Source: Streptantibioticus silvisoli
GTDB lineage: Bacteria; Actinomycetota; Actinomycetes; Streptomycetales; Streptomycetaceae
Reading direction: 5' to 3'
NCBI RefSeq assembly: GCF_027947535.2
Contig: NZ_JAAGKO020000049.1
Location: forward strand, 1 to 64,000
Length of the DNA stretch: 64,000 bases
In this document: positions 7,492-15,558 of the stretch, piece after piece
Layout: each line of letters starts with the position of its first letter
How positions within the stretch are numbered: position 1 is the first letter of the stretch
The notes under the pieces: model-generated
Databases searched by the model: none
What the model was told of the DNA's origin: nothing
The model's input: only the letters and a program-made list of their open reading frames with translations
Position numbers and translations under genes: made by a program

Positions 7492-9243
7492 TCACAGCCG
7501 TCGGTGGCGGGCCCGTCGGGCGGCGAGGCGGTCACCGGGAGGGACCGCGCGCAGCGCCGCGAGTTCCGCCCCGAGCACGACGCCGAGCCGCCGCAGGAAC
7601 GGCACCGGATCGTCGGCGGCGTCCTCGCTGTCGTGCCGGGCGCCGCCGTACTCCTCCTCGACGACGCGGTCCACGATGCCGTGGGCCAGCAGGTCGGCGG
7701 AGCGGACGCCCTGGCGGGCCGCGACCTCGAAGGCGCGGTCCGTCGTCCGGTACAGGATCGCCGAGGCGCCTTCGGGCGGCAGCGGCGAGAGCCAGGCGTG
7801 CCGGGCGGCGAGCACCCGGTCGGCCGGGAGCAGGGCGAGTGCGCCGCCGCCCGCACCCTGGCCGAGCAGCAGGCACAGCGTCGGCGCGGACAGCGTCACC
7901 AGGTCGGCGAGGCTGCGGGCGATCTCGCCGGCCAGCCCGCCCTGTTCGGCGTCGACCGACAGCGCCGCGCCGGCGGTGTCCACCACGGTCAGCAGCGGCA
8001 GGCCGAGTTCCGCGGCGATCCGCATGCCGCGTCTGGCCTCGCGCAGTCCGGCGGGCCCCAGCGCGGGCACCGGTGCGCCCGGCGGCGCGGTGCCGGGTTC
8101 GGGGCGGTCGTGCCCCAGGACGACGCAGGGCGTGCCGCTGATCCGGGCCAGCGCCAGCAGCAGCCCCGGATCGCTCTCCCCCGCGCCCGTCCCGCTCAAC
8201 GGCGTCACCTCGGTGGCCGCGATCCGCAACAGCGCCCGCACGCCGGGCCGTTCCGGCCGCCGCGACCGCCGGATCGACTCCCCGGCGTCCGGAACGGCAC
8301 CGTCGGACGCACCGTCGCAGGCGCCGTCGGCGTCAACGGCCACTCCCTCGGCGGCAGCGGACGCACCGGCGGCGTCAACCGACGTACCGGCGGCGTCAAC
8401 CGACGCACCCCCGCGAGCCGTTCCGCCCCCGAACGCGCCGCCGGCCGGCGCGTCCTCGCCGCCAGCAGACGCATCCGCGGCGTCAACAAACGCACCGCCC
8501 GCGTCAACCGACGCACCCCCGCGAGCCGTTCCACCCCCGAACGCGCCGTCGGCGGACACGCCCTCGGCCGGCGCCTCGTTCTCCCCGCACAGCACGTTCA
8601 GCGCGCGGCGGGCCACGGCGGCCAGGTCGCGGGTGGGCAGGACGGCGTCGAGCAGGCCGTGGGCCAGCAGGTTCTCCGCGGTCTGGACGCCGGAGGGGAA
8701 CTCCTCGTCGTAGAGCGCCTGGTGGACGCGGGGGCCGAGGAAGCCGATGAGGGCGCCGGGCTCGGCGGCGGTGACGTGGCCGAGGGAGCCCCAGGAGGCC
8801 AGGACGCCGCCGGTGGTGGGGTGCCGGAGGTACACCAGGTAGGGCAGGGCGGCCGCCTTGTGCGCGGCGACGGCGGCGGCGACCTTGACCATCTGGACGA
8901 AGGCGATCGTGCCCTCCTGCATGCGGGTGCCGCCGGAGGCCGGTGAGGCGAGCAGGGGCAGGCGTTCGCGGGTGGCGCGTTCGACGGCGAGGGTGAGGCG
9001 TTCGCCGGCGTCGACACCGATGGAGCCGGCCAGGAAGCCGAACTCGCAGGCCACCAGCGCCACCCGGCGGCCGGCGATGCGGCCCTCGCCGGTGACGACG
9101 GACTCGTCGAGGCCGGTGCGCAGCCGGGCGCGTTCCACGGCGGCGCGGTAGTCGGGGTCGGCGGGCAGCGAGGTCAGGGGCTCGTCCCAGCCGTGCCAGG
9201 TGCCGGGGTCGACAAGGGCCTGCCACAGATCGCTGACGGTCAT
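7492..9243 (-). CDS. acyl-CoA carboxylase carboxyltransferase, fused beta (AccD-like) and alpha (AccA-like) halves
   Basis: Protein of 583 aa. The N-terminal half (to about 235) is AccD-like with VALVACEFGFLAGSIGV, LASPASGGTRMQEGTIAFVQ and PTTGGVLASWGSLGHVTAAE. The C-terminal half is AccA-like with LLLGQGAGGGALALL and WLSPLPPEGASAILYRTTDR. Together they form the carboxyltransferase active site that moves CO2 from biotin to an acyl-CoA. There is no zinc finger and no biotin carboxylase or BCCP gene nearby, so partner subunits must be elsewhere. The two halves are joined by a ~110-aa Gly/Ala/Asp linker that carries a duplicated 48-bp stretch. Whether acetyl-CoA or another acyl-CoA is the substrate is not decidable here. 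Confidence 0.85.
   Translation of the reverse strand: MTVSDLWQALVDPGTWHGWDEPLTSLPADPDYRAAVERARLRTGLDESVVTGEGRIAGRRVALVACEFGFLAGSIGVDAGERLTLAVERATRERLPLLASPASGGTRMQEGTIAFVQMVKVAAAVAAHKAAALPYLVYLRHPTTGGVLASWGSLGHVTAAEPGALIGFLGPRVHQALYDEEFPSGVQTAENLLAHGLLDAVLPTRDLAAVARRALNVLCGENEAPAEGVSADGAFGGGTARGGASVDAGGAFVDAADASAGGEDAPAGGAFGGGTARGGASVDAAGTSVDAAGASAAAEGVAVDADGACDGASDGAVPDAGESIRRSRRPERPGVRALLRIAATEVTPLSGTGAGESDPGLLLALARISGTPCVVLGHDRPEPGTAPPGAPVPALGPAGLREARRGMRIAAELGLPLLTVVDTAGAALSVDAEQGGLAGEIARSLADLVTLSAPTLCLLLGQGAGGGALALLPADRVLAARHAWLSPLPPEGASAILYRTTDRAFEVAARQGVRSADLLAHGIVDRVVEEEYGGARHDSEDAADDPVPFLRRLGVVLGAELAALRAVPPGDRLAARRARHRRL
8393..8548 (-). repeat. 48-bp direct repeat in the carboxyltransferase linker
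   Basis: 8393-8440 and 8501-8548 differ at one base and are 108 bp (36 codons) apart. On the coding strand both encode GAFGGGTARGGASVDA. Shorter GTCAACCGACGYACC words fill the surroundings. The period is a multiple of three, so the duplication keeps frame. Confidence 0.85.
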
Positions 9244-9399
9244 CCCGGACTCGCCTCTCCGCAGGTGGGGTCGGCCTCCCACCCTCGCACAGCGCTCCGC
9301 CCGCCGCGGACGTCGGTGTCGCGGCGGGCGGGGGCGCGGCGGGCGGCCGGGCGGGCGGGTCCCGCGAAGGGGGTCGTCCCGGCGGGCCGCCCGGGTCCG

Positions 9400-10278
9400 T
9401 TACGGCAGGTCGCCGGCGTCCGCGCAGGTGGTCGTGGTCGCGGTGGCCGGGTCGAGGGCGTTGGCCACCTCGTGGAAGGCGATCAGGTCGGTGGTGCCGA
9501 TCAGCACGTGCTCGAAGACGTCGACCGGGCACAGGTCCTGGAGCAGCACGTTGTGCACGTCGGGGCCGGTGAGGAACTCCGACTGGTACGGGGTGACGAC
9601 CTCGTCGGTGTCGGTGGCGATGACGGTGTACTGCACGCCGGGAACGGTGTCGCCGCCCGCGTTGAGCTTCTGGAGGAACGGGGAGTCGGACAGCTGGTCG
9701 GTCAGGCCGGGGGTGACGTCGCCGATCAGGGCCTCGGCGCCGGGGACCTTCTCGGCGATCTTCTGCAGACCGTCCAGCGTGGTGCCGTGGTTGTCGGGGG
9801 CCAGGCCGATGAGCGCGTTGACCTTGGCGGCGCCGCCGAGGAACTTCAGGTAGTAGCGCGGCATCATGCCGCCCTGCGAGTGGCCGACGAGGTCGACCTT
9901 GGGGGCGCCGGTCGCCGCCAGGACCTTGTCCACCTCGTCGGACAACTGCTGGGCGGAGGCGTCGATCGGGCCGAGTCCGCCGAACGCGCCGAGCGAGTCG
10001 ATCATCCCGTAGTCGAACGAGAAGACGCAGTAGCCGCGGTCCTCCAGGTAGGGGGCCAGCACCTCCCAGTTGTCGGTGCCGTTCTCGAACGTGCCGTGCA
10101 CGAGCACCACCGGGCGCGGGTGGTCGGCGGACGGCTTGCAGTTGTAGTCGTTCCAGCCGGAGTTGTCGGCGGCGCTGGCGGGCGCGGCGGTCGCGGTGAG
10201 GCCGGCCAGCGCGAGGGCGAGCGCGGGCAGGACGGCCAGCAGGCGGGTGCGGCGGCGCCGCCCCGGGGAGAGCTTCAT
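9400..10278 (-). CDS. secreted triacylglycerol lipase / esterase (alpha/beta hydrolase)
   Basis: Protein of 292 aa with a Sec signal peptide: RRRRTR, a hydrophobic core to about residue 30, and an ATAAPASA-AD cleavage site near 36/37. The mature enzyme has the oxyanion-hole segment PVVLVHGTFENGTDNW, the nucleophile elbow GHSQGGM (Ser nucleophile), an Asp in DTDEVVTP and a His in EHVLIG, giving a complete triad. Several Cys may form disulfides. It fits the Streptomyces extracellular lipase family. GAGGAG at 10284-10289 sets the ATG. A CRP-type palindrome lies 61 bp upstream, suggesting cAMP-receptor control. It probably degrades environmental lipids or esters. Confidence 0.9.
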   Translation of the reverse strand: MKLSPGRRRRTRLLAVLPALALALAGLTATAAPASAADNSGWNDYNCKPSADHPRPVVLVHGTFENGTDNWEVLAPYLEDRGYCVFSFDYGMIDSLGAFGGLGPIDASAQQLSDEVDKVLAATGAPKVDLVGHSQGGMMPRYYLKFLGGAAKVNALIGLAPDNHGTTLDGLQKIAEKVPGAEALIGDVTPGLTDQLSDSPFLQKLNAGGDTVPGVQYTVIATDTDEVVTPYQSEFLTGPDVHNVLLQDLCPVDVFEHVLIGTTDLIAFHEVANALDPATATTTTCADAGDLP

Positions 10279-10338
10279 CTGATCTCCTCGCAGGTCAGAG
10301 TGGGGGGTGGAGCACCGGCCCGGAGAACCGGGAATGCA

Positions 10339-10354
10339 TGTGACGCGCATCACA
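10339..10354. promoter_or_regulatory. CRP-like palindrome upstream of the lipase gene
   Basis: TGTGACGCGCATCACA matches the classical CRP core TGTGA-N6-TCACA in both half-sites. It sits 61 bp before the lipase ATG. A second perfect palindrome, GTAACGTTAC (10370-10379), lies just further upstream. Streptomyces encode a CRP that recognises a related core, so binding is plausible; the exact promoter is not visible. Confidence 0.6.
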
Positions 10355-10540
10355 TGGACTTACGCCTGGGTAACGTTACGTTCGAGTAGCAAAGCGGGGG
10401 AAGTTACGTGCCGGTAAAACTTTCGGCATTCCGCCCCGCCCGCCCAACCTCCTTGTACGGCCGCCGGGTTGACGACTCCGGCCCGGCCACGGCGGCGGGC
10501 CGCACGGCGGGCGGGGGTTCGGACGGGCGCCGGGCGGGCG

Positions 10541-11869
10541 TCAGGCGGAGCGGCGCGGGAGGCCGGCCAGGGAGGCCGGGCCGACCAGCAGGCCGGGCCA
10601 GCGGGCGGCGATGCGGTCCGTCACCGACTCGGCCCGGCGGATGTTCTCCGCCCGCGGGTCGAAGGTGAGTTGCCGTCCGGTCCCGGCGGCCCCGGTGAGG
10701 TCCTCGGCGCGCAGCGCGACCGCGGTGACCCTGGCCCGTTGCAGCCGCAGGGCGTCGTGCAGCGCGTAGGCGGCGGTGGCCAGCGCCGGGGTGTGCGCGG
10801 TCGGTTCGGGGAGCGCGCGGGTACGGGTGGTGGCCGACCGGTCGGCGTACCGGACGGTGAGGGTCAGGCCGCGGGCGACCTGGTCGTCGGCGCGCAGCCG
10901 CAGGCCGAGTTCGGCGGCGAGCGCCAGCAGCGCGCGGTGCCGCCGGCCGGGGTCGAGTTCGGGCCGGTCGAAGCGGTGGTCGGCGCCCACCGAACGGGCC
11001 GGGGCGTTCGGCGACACCGGGGTCGGGTCGGCGCCGTGGGCGCGGTCGCGCAGCAGCCGGCCCAGCCGCGCCCCCAGCAGCCGCTGCACGGTGGGCAGCG
11101 GCGCCGCCGCGAGCCGGTCGACGGTGTCGAGGCCGTAGTCGCACAGCGTCCTGGCGGTCTTCGGCCCGACGCCGTGCAGCGCGCCGACCGGTTTGCCGTC
11201 CAGGAACGCCGCCGCCTCACCGGGGCCGCCGCCCACCGCCCGGACCGCGCCCGGCGGACCGTCGTGCGCCGCCATCCGGGCCAGCAGCGGGTTGGCGGCC
11301 ACCCCGACCGTGCAGTCCACGTCGTAACGGGCCAGCGCCCGCACCCGGATCAGCGCGCCGAGTCCGGCCGCGTCCCGGCCGAAGTACCGCGTGCTGCCGG
11401 TGACGTCGGCGAGCGCGGCGTCCGGCGGCAGCGCCTCGACGACCGGCGTGATGTCACGCAGGACGGACAGCAGCACGTCGAACGCGGCGGGCCCGCCGGC
11501 GGCCGTGCACACGTACAGCACCTGCCGCCCGACGGCACCACCCTCCCCCGGCTCCGGTCCGGCTTCCGCCGCCTCAGCCCCGGCTTCCCCCAGCTTCACC
11601 TTGGCTTCCCGCGACTGCGTCCCGGCTCCCTCCGCCTCCGGTCCGACTCCCCACGGCTCACCCCCGGCTTCCCGCCGCACGGCACCTTCCGCCGGCTCCG
11701 GCCCGATTCCCCGCGGCCCAGCCCCGACCACCTCCGCCTCAGCCCCGGCTCCCCCCGGCCGCACGGCACCCTCCCCCGGTCTCCGGCCGCCTCTCCGTGC
11801 CTCAGCCCCGGCTTCCCGGCGCCGCACGACACCCTCCGCCGGCTCCGGTCCGCCCTCCCCCGGTCTCAT
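10541..11869 (-). CDS. dinB: Y-family DNA polymerase (DinB/ImuB-like), SOS translesion synthesis
   Basis: Protein of 442 aa from the ATG that overlaps the dnaE2 stop (ATGA). The conserved core begins near residue 117 (VLYVCTAAGGPAAFDVLLSV) and includes PPDAALADVTGSTRYFGRDA (palm), CTVGVAANPLLARMAAHDGP, the helix-hairpin-helix KPVGALHGVGPKTARTLCDY and a little-finger region ending near AEDLTGAAGTGRQLTF. The N-terminus lacks the usual first catalytic DxD strand, so polymerase activity is doubtful and it may act as an ImuB-like adaptor (inference). The first ~115 residues are repetitive GPEPAEGAVRR-type sequence encoded by expanded DNA; a GTG at 11521 would give a protein of normal length. Coupled to dnaE2. 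Confidence 0.8.
   Translation of the reverse strand: MRPGEGGPEPAEGVVRRREAGAEARRGGRRPGEGAVRPGGAGAEAEVVGAGPRGIGPEPAEGAVRREAGGEPWGVGPEAEGAGTQSREAKVKLGEAGAEAAEAGPEPGEGGAVGRQVLYVCTAAGGPAAFDVLLSVLRDITPVVEALPPDAALADVTGSTRYFGRDAAGLGALIRVRALARYDVDCTVGVAANPLLARMAAHDGPPGAVRAVGGGPGEAAAFLDGKPVGALHGVGPKTARTLCDYGLDTVDRLAAAPLPTVQRLLGARLGRLLRDRAHGADPTPVSPNAPARSVGADHRFDRPELDPGRRHRALLALAAELGLRLRADDQVARGLTLTVRYADRSATTRTRALPEPTAHTPALATAAYALHDALRLQRARVTAVALRAEDLTGAAGTGRQLTFDPRAENIRRAESVTDRIAARWPGLLVGPASLAGLPRRSA
11540..11866 (-). repeat. imperfect repeats forming an N-terminal extension of the Y-family polymerase
   Basis: The plus strand shows many copies of variants of GGCTCCGGYCCG, CCCCGGCTTCC and CGCACGGCACC. 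The coding strand reads as degenerate GPEPAEGAVRREAG-like blocks. No known domain is recognisable. The segment separates the dnaE2 stop from the conserved polymerase core. Confidence 0.65.
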
Positions 11870-14800
11870 CCCGCGCTCCCCTGGCTGGAGTGCCACAGCT
11901 TTCTTCCGGTGGCGGCCTGTTCGCCGGGGGGCTGGAGGTCGGCCCAGGGGTGGAGTTCGTAGCCGGTCGGCAGGTGGATGGACCGGCCGGGAGGCCGGGC
12001 GGGGTCCGGGGCCGGCCGGGCGGCGCCGTCGGCGTCCGTCCCGGGGGCGCGGGGCGCGGCGGGCGGGGGCGCGGCCAGGGTGGTGGCGACCGCCTCCAGG
12101 CCGCCGGTGCGGCGCAGTTCGGCGAGGTCGGCGAGGTTCCAGGCGGCCTGGCCGACGACGGTGAGGCTGCGCGGGCCGCGCCGCTGGACCACGCCGCGCA
12201 CCAGCAGCAGCCAGGAGTGGAAGACGGTGTGCGCGCAGGCTTCGTGGCTGTCGTCGAAGAACGCGAGGTCGACCAGGCCGGTGCCGTCGTCCAGGGTGAG
12301 GAAGATGACCCGGCGCCCGGAGCGGATCGGCGGGGTCTGGGTGGCCGCCTTGGCGCCGGCCACCAGTACCGTCTCGCCGTGCCGTGCCTCGCGCAGCCGT
12401 CTGGCCGGCGTCGCGCCCAGCTCCCGCAGGAACGCGTGGCGTTCGTCCATCACGTGCCGGGAGGCGTCCATGCCGAGGATGCCGAGTTCGGCCTGCGTGC
12501 GGTCCCGGTCGTCCAGGTCCGGCAGGCCGGCCGCCGCGACCGGCGCGCCCGGTTCGGCGTCCGGCAGCGCGAGCTGCCCGGCCCGCGCGGCCGCGTCGCG
12601 GCCCCGCTGGAGTTCGGCGACCTGGAGCAGCAGGTCGCGGCGGTTGGCGGTGGAACCGGCCAGGAAGGAGTCCAGCGCGCCCACCCGCACCAGCCGTTCC
12701 AGCACCGGGCGGCTGGGCCGGGCCCGTTGCCACAGGTCCCGGGGCGAGGTGTACGGGCGGCCGGCGACCAGCCGGGCGGTCTCCTCCTCGCTGATGCCGT
12801 GCACGTCGGACAGCGCGAGCCGCAGGCCCCAGACGCCCGACCGGGGTTCGATACCCGACCCGGGTTCGACATCCGACCCGGGTTCGACGCCCGGCCGGGA
12901 TTCATCGCCCGGCCGGGGTTCATCGCACACCAGTTCGATCTGATAATCCGCACCGGACGCGTTGACGTCCAGCGGCAGCACCGGCACGCCGCGCCGCCGG
13001 GCGTCGGCGAGCAGCAGCCGCTTGGGATACATCCCCGGATCGTGCGTGAGCAGCCCGGCGTAGAACGCGGCCGGGCGGTGCGCCTTGAGCCAGGCCGACT
13101 GGTAGGTCGGCACCGCGAAGGCGACCGCGTGCGCCTTGCAGAAGCCGTAGGAGCCGAACGCCTCCAGGATCTGCCAGGTGCGGCGGACCTGTTCGGTGGT
13201 GCTGCCGCGCTCCCGGGCCGCCGCCGCGAACCACGCCCGCACCCGCCCCTGCCGCTCCGGGTCGGACAGCGCCCGGCGCTTCTCGTCCGCCTCCGCGAGC
13301 GAACAGCCGGTCAGCACGTGGAGCATCCGGATGACCTGCTCGTGGAAGACCACCACGCCGTAGGTGTCGCCCAGCACCTCGGCCAGCGCGGGGTGCGGGT
13401 ACTCGGGCCGCGCCCGGCCGTGCCGCGCCTCGATGAACGGCCGGACCATGTCGGCGGCGACCGGTCCCGGCCGGAAAAGCGATATGTCGACCACGATGTC
13501 GTGGAAGGTCGACGGCTGCATCCGGCCGACCAGGTCGCGCTGGCCCGGCGACTCGATCTGGAAGCAGCCCAGCGTCTCGGCGGACCGGATGAGCCGGTAC
13601 GTCTCCGGGTCGTCGGCCGGCAACCGGTCCAGGTCCAGCCGTTCACCGCCGGCCCGGGCGATCTCCTGGACCGCGTGCGCCATCGCCGACTGCATCCGCA
13701 CCCCGAGCACGTCCAGCTTCAGCAGGCCGAGCACCTCGACGTCGTCCTTGTCGAACTGCGCCATCGGCAACCCCTCCCCGCTGGTCGGCATCACCGGCGT
13801 GCGGCTCAGCAGCCGCGCGTCGGACAGCAGCACGCCGCACGGGTGCATGGCGATCCCGCGCGGCAGCCCGTCCAGCGCCTCCACCAGGTCCCACAGCCGC
13901 CCGCCGTACCGGTCGGCGTACCCCTGCGCGTCGACGGCGCGCAGCTCGGGCAGTTCGGCGAGCGCGGCGCGGGCGTCGCGGGCCCGGATGTGCGGGAACG
14001 CCTTCGCCAGCCGGTCGACGTCCTGCGGGTCCATGCCGAGCGCGGCGCCGACGTCGCGGATCGCGTGCCGGACCCGGTACGTCTCGGGCATCGCGACGGT
14101 GGCGACCCGCTCGGGTCCGAAACGGTCCAGGATCGCCCGGTAGACCTCGATGCGGCGGGCGGACTCCACGTCGATGTCGATGTCGGGCATCGCCACCCGG
14201 TCCGGCGAGAGGAAACGCTCCATCAGCAGCCCGTGCTCCATCGGGTCGGCGGCCGCCACGCCCAGCAGGTGGTTGACGAACGAGGACGCGCCCGATCCGC
14301 GGGCCGCGACCCGGATGCCCAGGTCACGGGTGTCGTCGACCACCCGTGCGACGGTGAGGAAGTATCCGGCCAGGCCCAGTCGCCCGATGACGCGCAGCTC
14401 GTCCTCCAGCCGGTGCCAGCGGTCCCGGCGGTCGGCGCCCAGGTCGTACCGTCCGGTGATCATGGCCGCGGTGCACCGGGACCGCAGCACCCGGTCGGTC
14501 CCGCGCCGCCCGGCGCCGACCAGCTCCGGCTCGGGGAAGTGGACGCGGTGGGTGCCGATGTCCTCCTCGGGGTCGACCGCGCAGGCCGCGGCGGTCTCCT
14601 CGGTCATCCGCAGCAGGCGGTGCCCGGTGTCCCGGCGGAACCCGGCCGCCTCGGCGACCCGCTCGGCGATCCGGGCCATCGTGCCGGCGTCCTTCAGCCA
14701 TGCCTCACCGCTGTCCAGCCGCTCCGGCCGCCGGGTGTCGACAGGCACCAGCAGCCGGGCCGCGTCCAGCACGTCGGCGACCTCCCGCTGGCCCGGGTCG

Positions 14801-15453
14801 GCGTAGCGGACGGCGTTGGTCAGCACCGCCCGGATGCCCCGCTCGACGGCGAACCCCAGGGTGCGGGCCGCCTGCCGCACCGACCCCGGCCCGGTGCCGG
14901 TGCGGCCGTGGCAGACCACTTCCAGCCGCAGCGCGTCGCCGTACCGCTCGCGCCACGGCGCCAGCCGCCGCTCCGCCCGGTCCGGCCGCCCGGCGGCCAG
15001 CTCCCGGCCGACCTCGGAGTCCGGCCCGAGCAGGACGGTCAGGCCCGCACCGGTGAGGTCCGCCCACTCCGGCCGCACCGGCGTGCCGCCGCGGTGGGCC
15101 GCGGTGAGCAGCGCGCACAGCTCCGCCCACCCCGCCGCGCCGTCCCGGGCCAGGAAGACGGCACGCGGCGCCGACTCGTCCACGAACGCGCCGCCGCGCA
15201 CCGGCGTACGGCGCCGCGCACCGCCGTCCGCCGGCTCCGCGGCCGGCACCGCGATCCCGGCCCCGAACACCGGCCGCACCCCGGCCCGCGCGCACGCTTC
15301 GGCGAACCGGACGGCGCCCGCCACGCCGTCCCGATCGGTCAGCGCGAGCGCGTCCATCCCCCGCTCGGCGGCCCGCTCCGCCAGCGCCTGCGGGTGGCTG
15401 GCGCCGTACCGCATCGAGAATCCCGAGACGGTATGGAGATGCGTAAAGCCCAT
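11866..15453 (-). CDS. dnaE2: error-prone DNA polymerase DnaE2 (DNA polymerase III alpha-like)
   Basis: Protein of 1195 aa, normal for DnaE2. The N-terminal PHP domain starts FTHLHTVSGFSMRYGA with LALTDRDGVAGAVRFAEA. The C-family polymerase core has MPDIDIDVES carrying catalytic Asp residues, GSGASSFVNHLLGV, LPRGIAMHPCGVLLSD and SLFRPGPVAADMVRPF. The C-terminus has an HhH region (DVHGISEEEAR-like) and an OB domain (FLTLDDGTGLVDLAFFDD). It performs damage-induced mutagenic translesion synthesis. GGGAGGTG before the ATG and a LexA box 90 bp upstream support the start and SOS control. An in-frame run of five 18-bp repeats (12838-12927) expands a surface loop. The downstream dinB-type gene overlaps its stop. 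Confidence 0.93.
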   Translation of the reverse strand: MGFTHLHTVSGFSMRYGASHPQALAERAAERGMDALALTDRDGVAGAVRFAEACARAGVRPVFGAGIAVPAAEPADGGARRRTPVRGGAFVDESAPRAVFLARDGAAGWAELCALLTAAHRGGTPVRPEWADLTGAGLTVLLGPDSEVGRELAAGRPDRAERRLAPWRERYGDALRLEVVCHGRTGTGPGSVRQAARTLGFAVERGIRAVLTNAVRYADPGQREVADVLDAARLLVPVDTRRPERLDSGEAWLKDAGTMARIAERVAEAAGFRRDTGHRLLRMTEETAAACAVDPEEDIGTHRVHFPEPELVGAGRRGTDRVLRSRCTAAMITGRYDLGADRRDRWHRLEDELRVIGRLGLAGYFLTVARVVDDTRDLGIRVAARGSGASSFVNHLLGVAAADPMEHGLLMERFLSPDRVAMPDIDIDVESARRIEVYRAILDRFGPERVATVAMPETYRVRHAIRDVGAALGMDPQDVDRLAKAFPHIRARDARAALAELPELRAVDAQGYADRYGGRLWDLVEALDGLPRGIAMHPCGVLLSDARLLSRTPVMPTSGEGLPMAQFDKDDVEVLGLLKLDVLGVRMQSAMAHAVQEIARAGGERLDLDRLPADDPETYRLIRSAETLGCFQIESPGQRDLVGRMQPSTFHDIVVDISLFRPGPVAADMVRPFIEARHGRARPEYPHPALAEVLGDTYGVVVFHEQVIRMLHVLTGCSLAEADEKRRALSDPERQGRVRAWFAAAARERGSTTEQVRRTWQILEAFGSYGFCKAHAVAFAVPTYQSAWLKAHRPAAFYAGLLTHDPGMYPKRLLLADARRRGVPVLPLDVNASGADYQIELVCDEPRPGDESRPGVEPGSDVEPGSGIEPRSGVWGLRLALSDVHGISEEETARLVAGRPYTSPRDLWQRARPSRPVLERLVRVGALDSFLAGSTANRRDLLLQVAELQRGRDAAARAGQLALPDAEPGAPVAAAGLPDLDDRDRTQAELGILGMDASRHVMDERHAFLRELGATPARRLREARHGETVLVAGAKAATQTPPIRSGRRVIFLTLDDGTGLVDLAFFDDSHEACAHTVFHSWLLLVRGVVQRRGPRSLTVVGQAAWNLADLAELRRTGGLEAVATTLAAPPPAAPRAPGTDADGAARPAPDPARPPGRSIHLPTGYELHPWADLQPPGEQAATGRKLWHSSQGSAG
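12838..12927 (-). repeat. five 18-bp tandem units inside dnaE2
   Basis: Units of 18 bp start at 12838, 12856, 12874, 12892 and 12910, all variants of CGACCCGGGTTCGACATC. They encode a six-residue period (PGVEPGSDVEPGSGIEPRSG) between IELVC and WGLRLALSDVHG of DnaE2. The reading frame is preserved. Confidence 0.88.
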
Positions 15454-15542
15454 GGAACGCACCTCCCGATCCTCACCGTCGTCCCCTTCGCACTCCCCCG
15501 GCCCGCCCTCCGGACCTGCTGCTTTCCACCATAGACCACCTA

Positions 15543-15558
15543 TCGAATATCCGTTCGA
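15543..15558. promoter_or_regulatory. LexA (SOS) box upstream of dnaE2
   Basis: On the coding strand the site reads TCGAACGGATATTCGA. The actinobacterial LexA consensus is TCGAAC-N4-GTTCGA; only one base differs. It is 90 bp upstream of the dnaE2 ATG, in the expected promoter zone. LexA control of dnaE2-type mutasomes is established in actinobacteria. Confidence 0.85.

Noticed and set aside
10370-10379. GTAACGTTAC as a restriction-modification or attachment site
   Set aside because: A 10-bp palindrome alone cannot support this; no integrase, tRNA or methyltransferase context is nearby, so it is only noted as a possible operator.
11797-15534. 1245-aa open frame on the plus strand
   Set aside because: It is the antisense shadow of dnaE2, which has full family motifs, a ribosome binding site and a LexA box.
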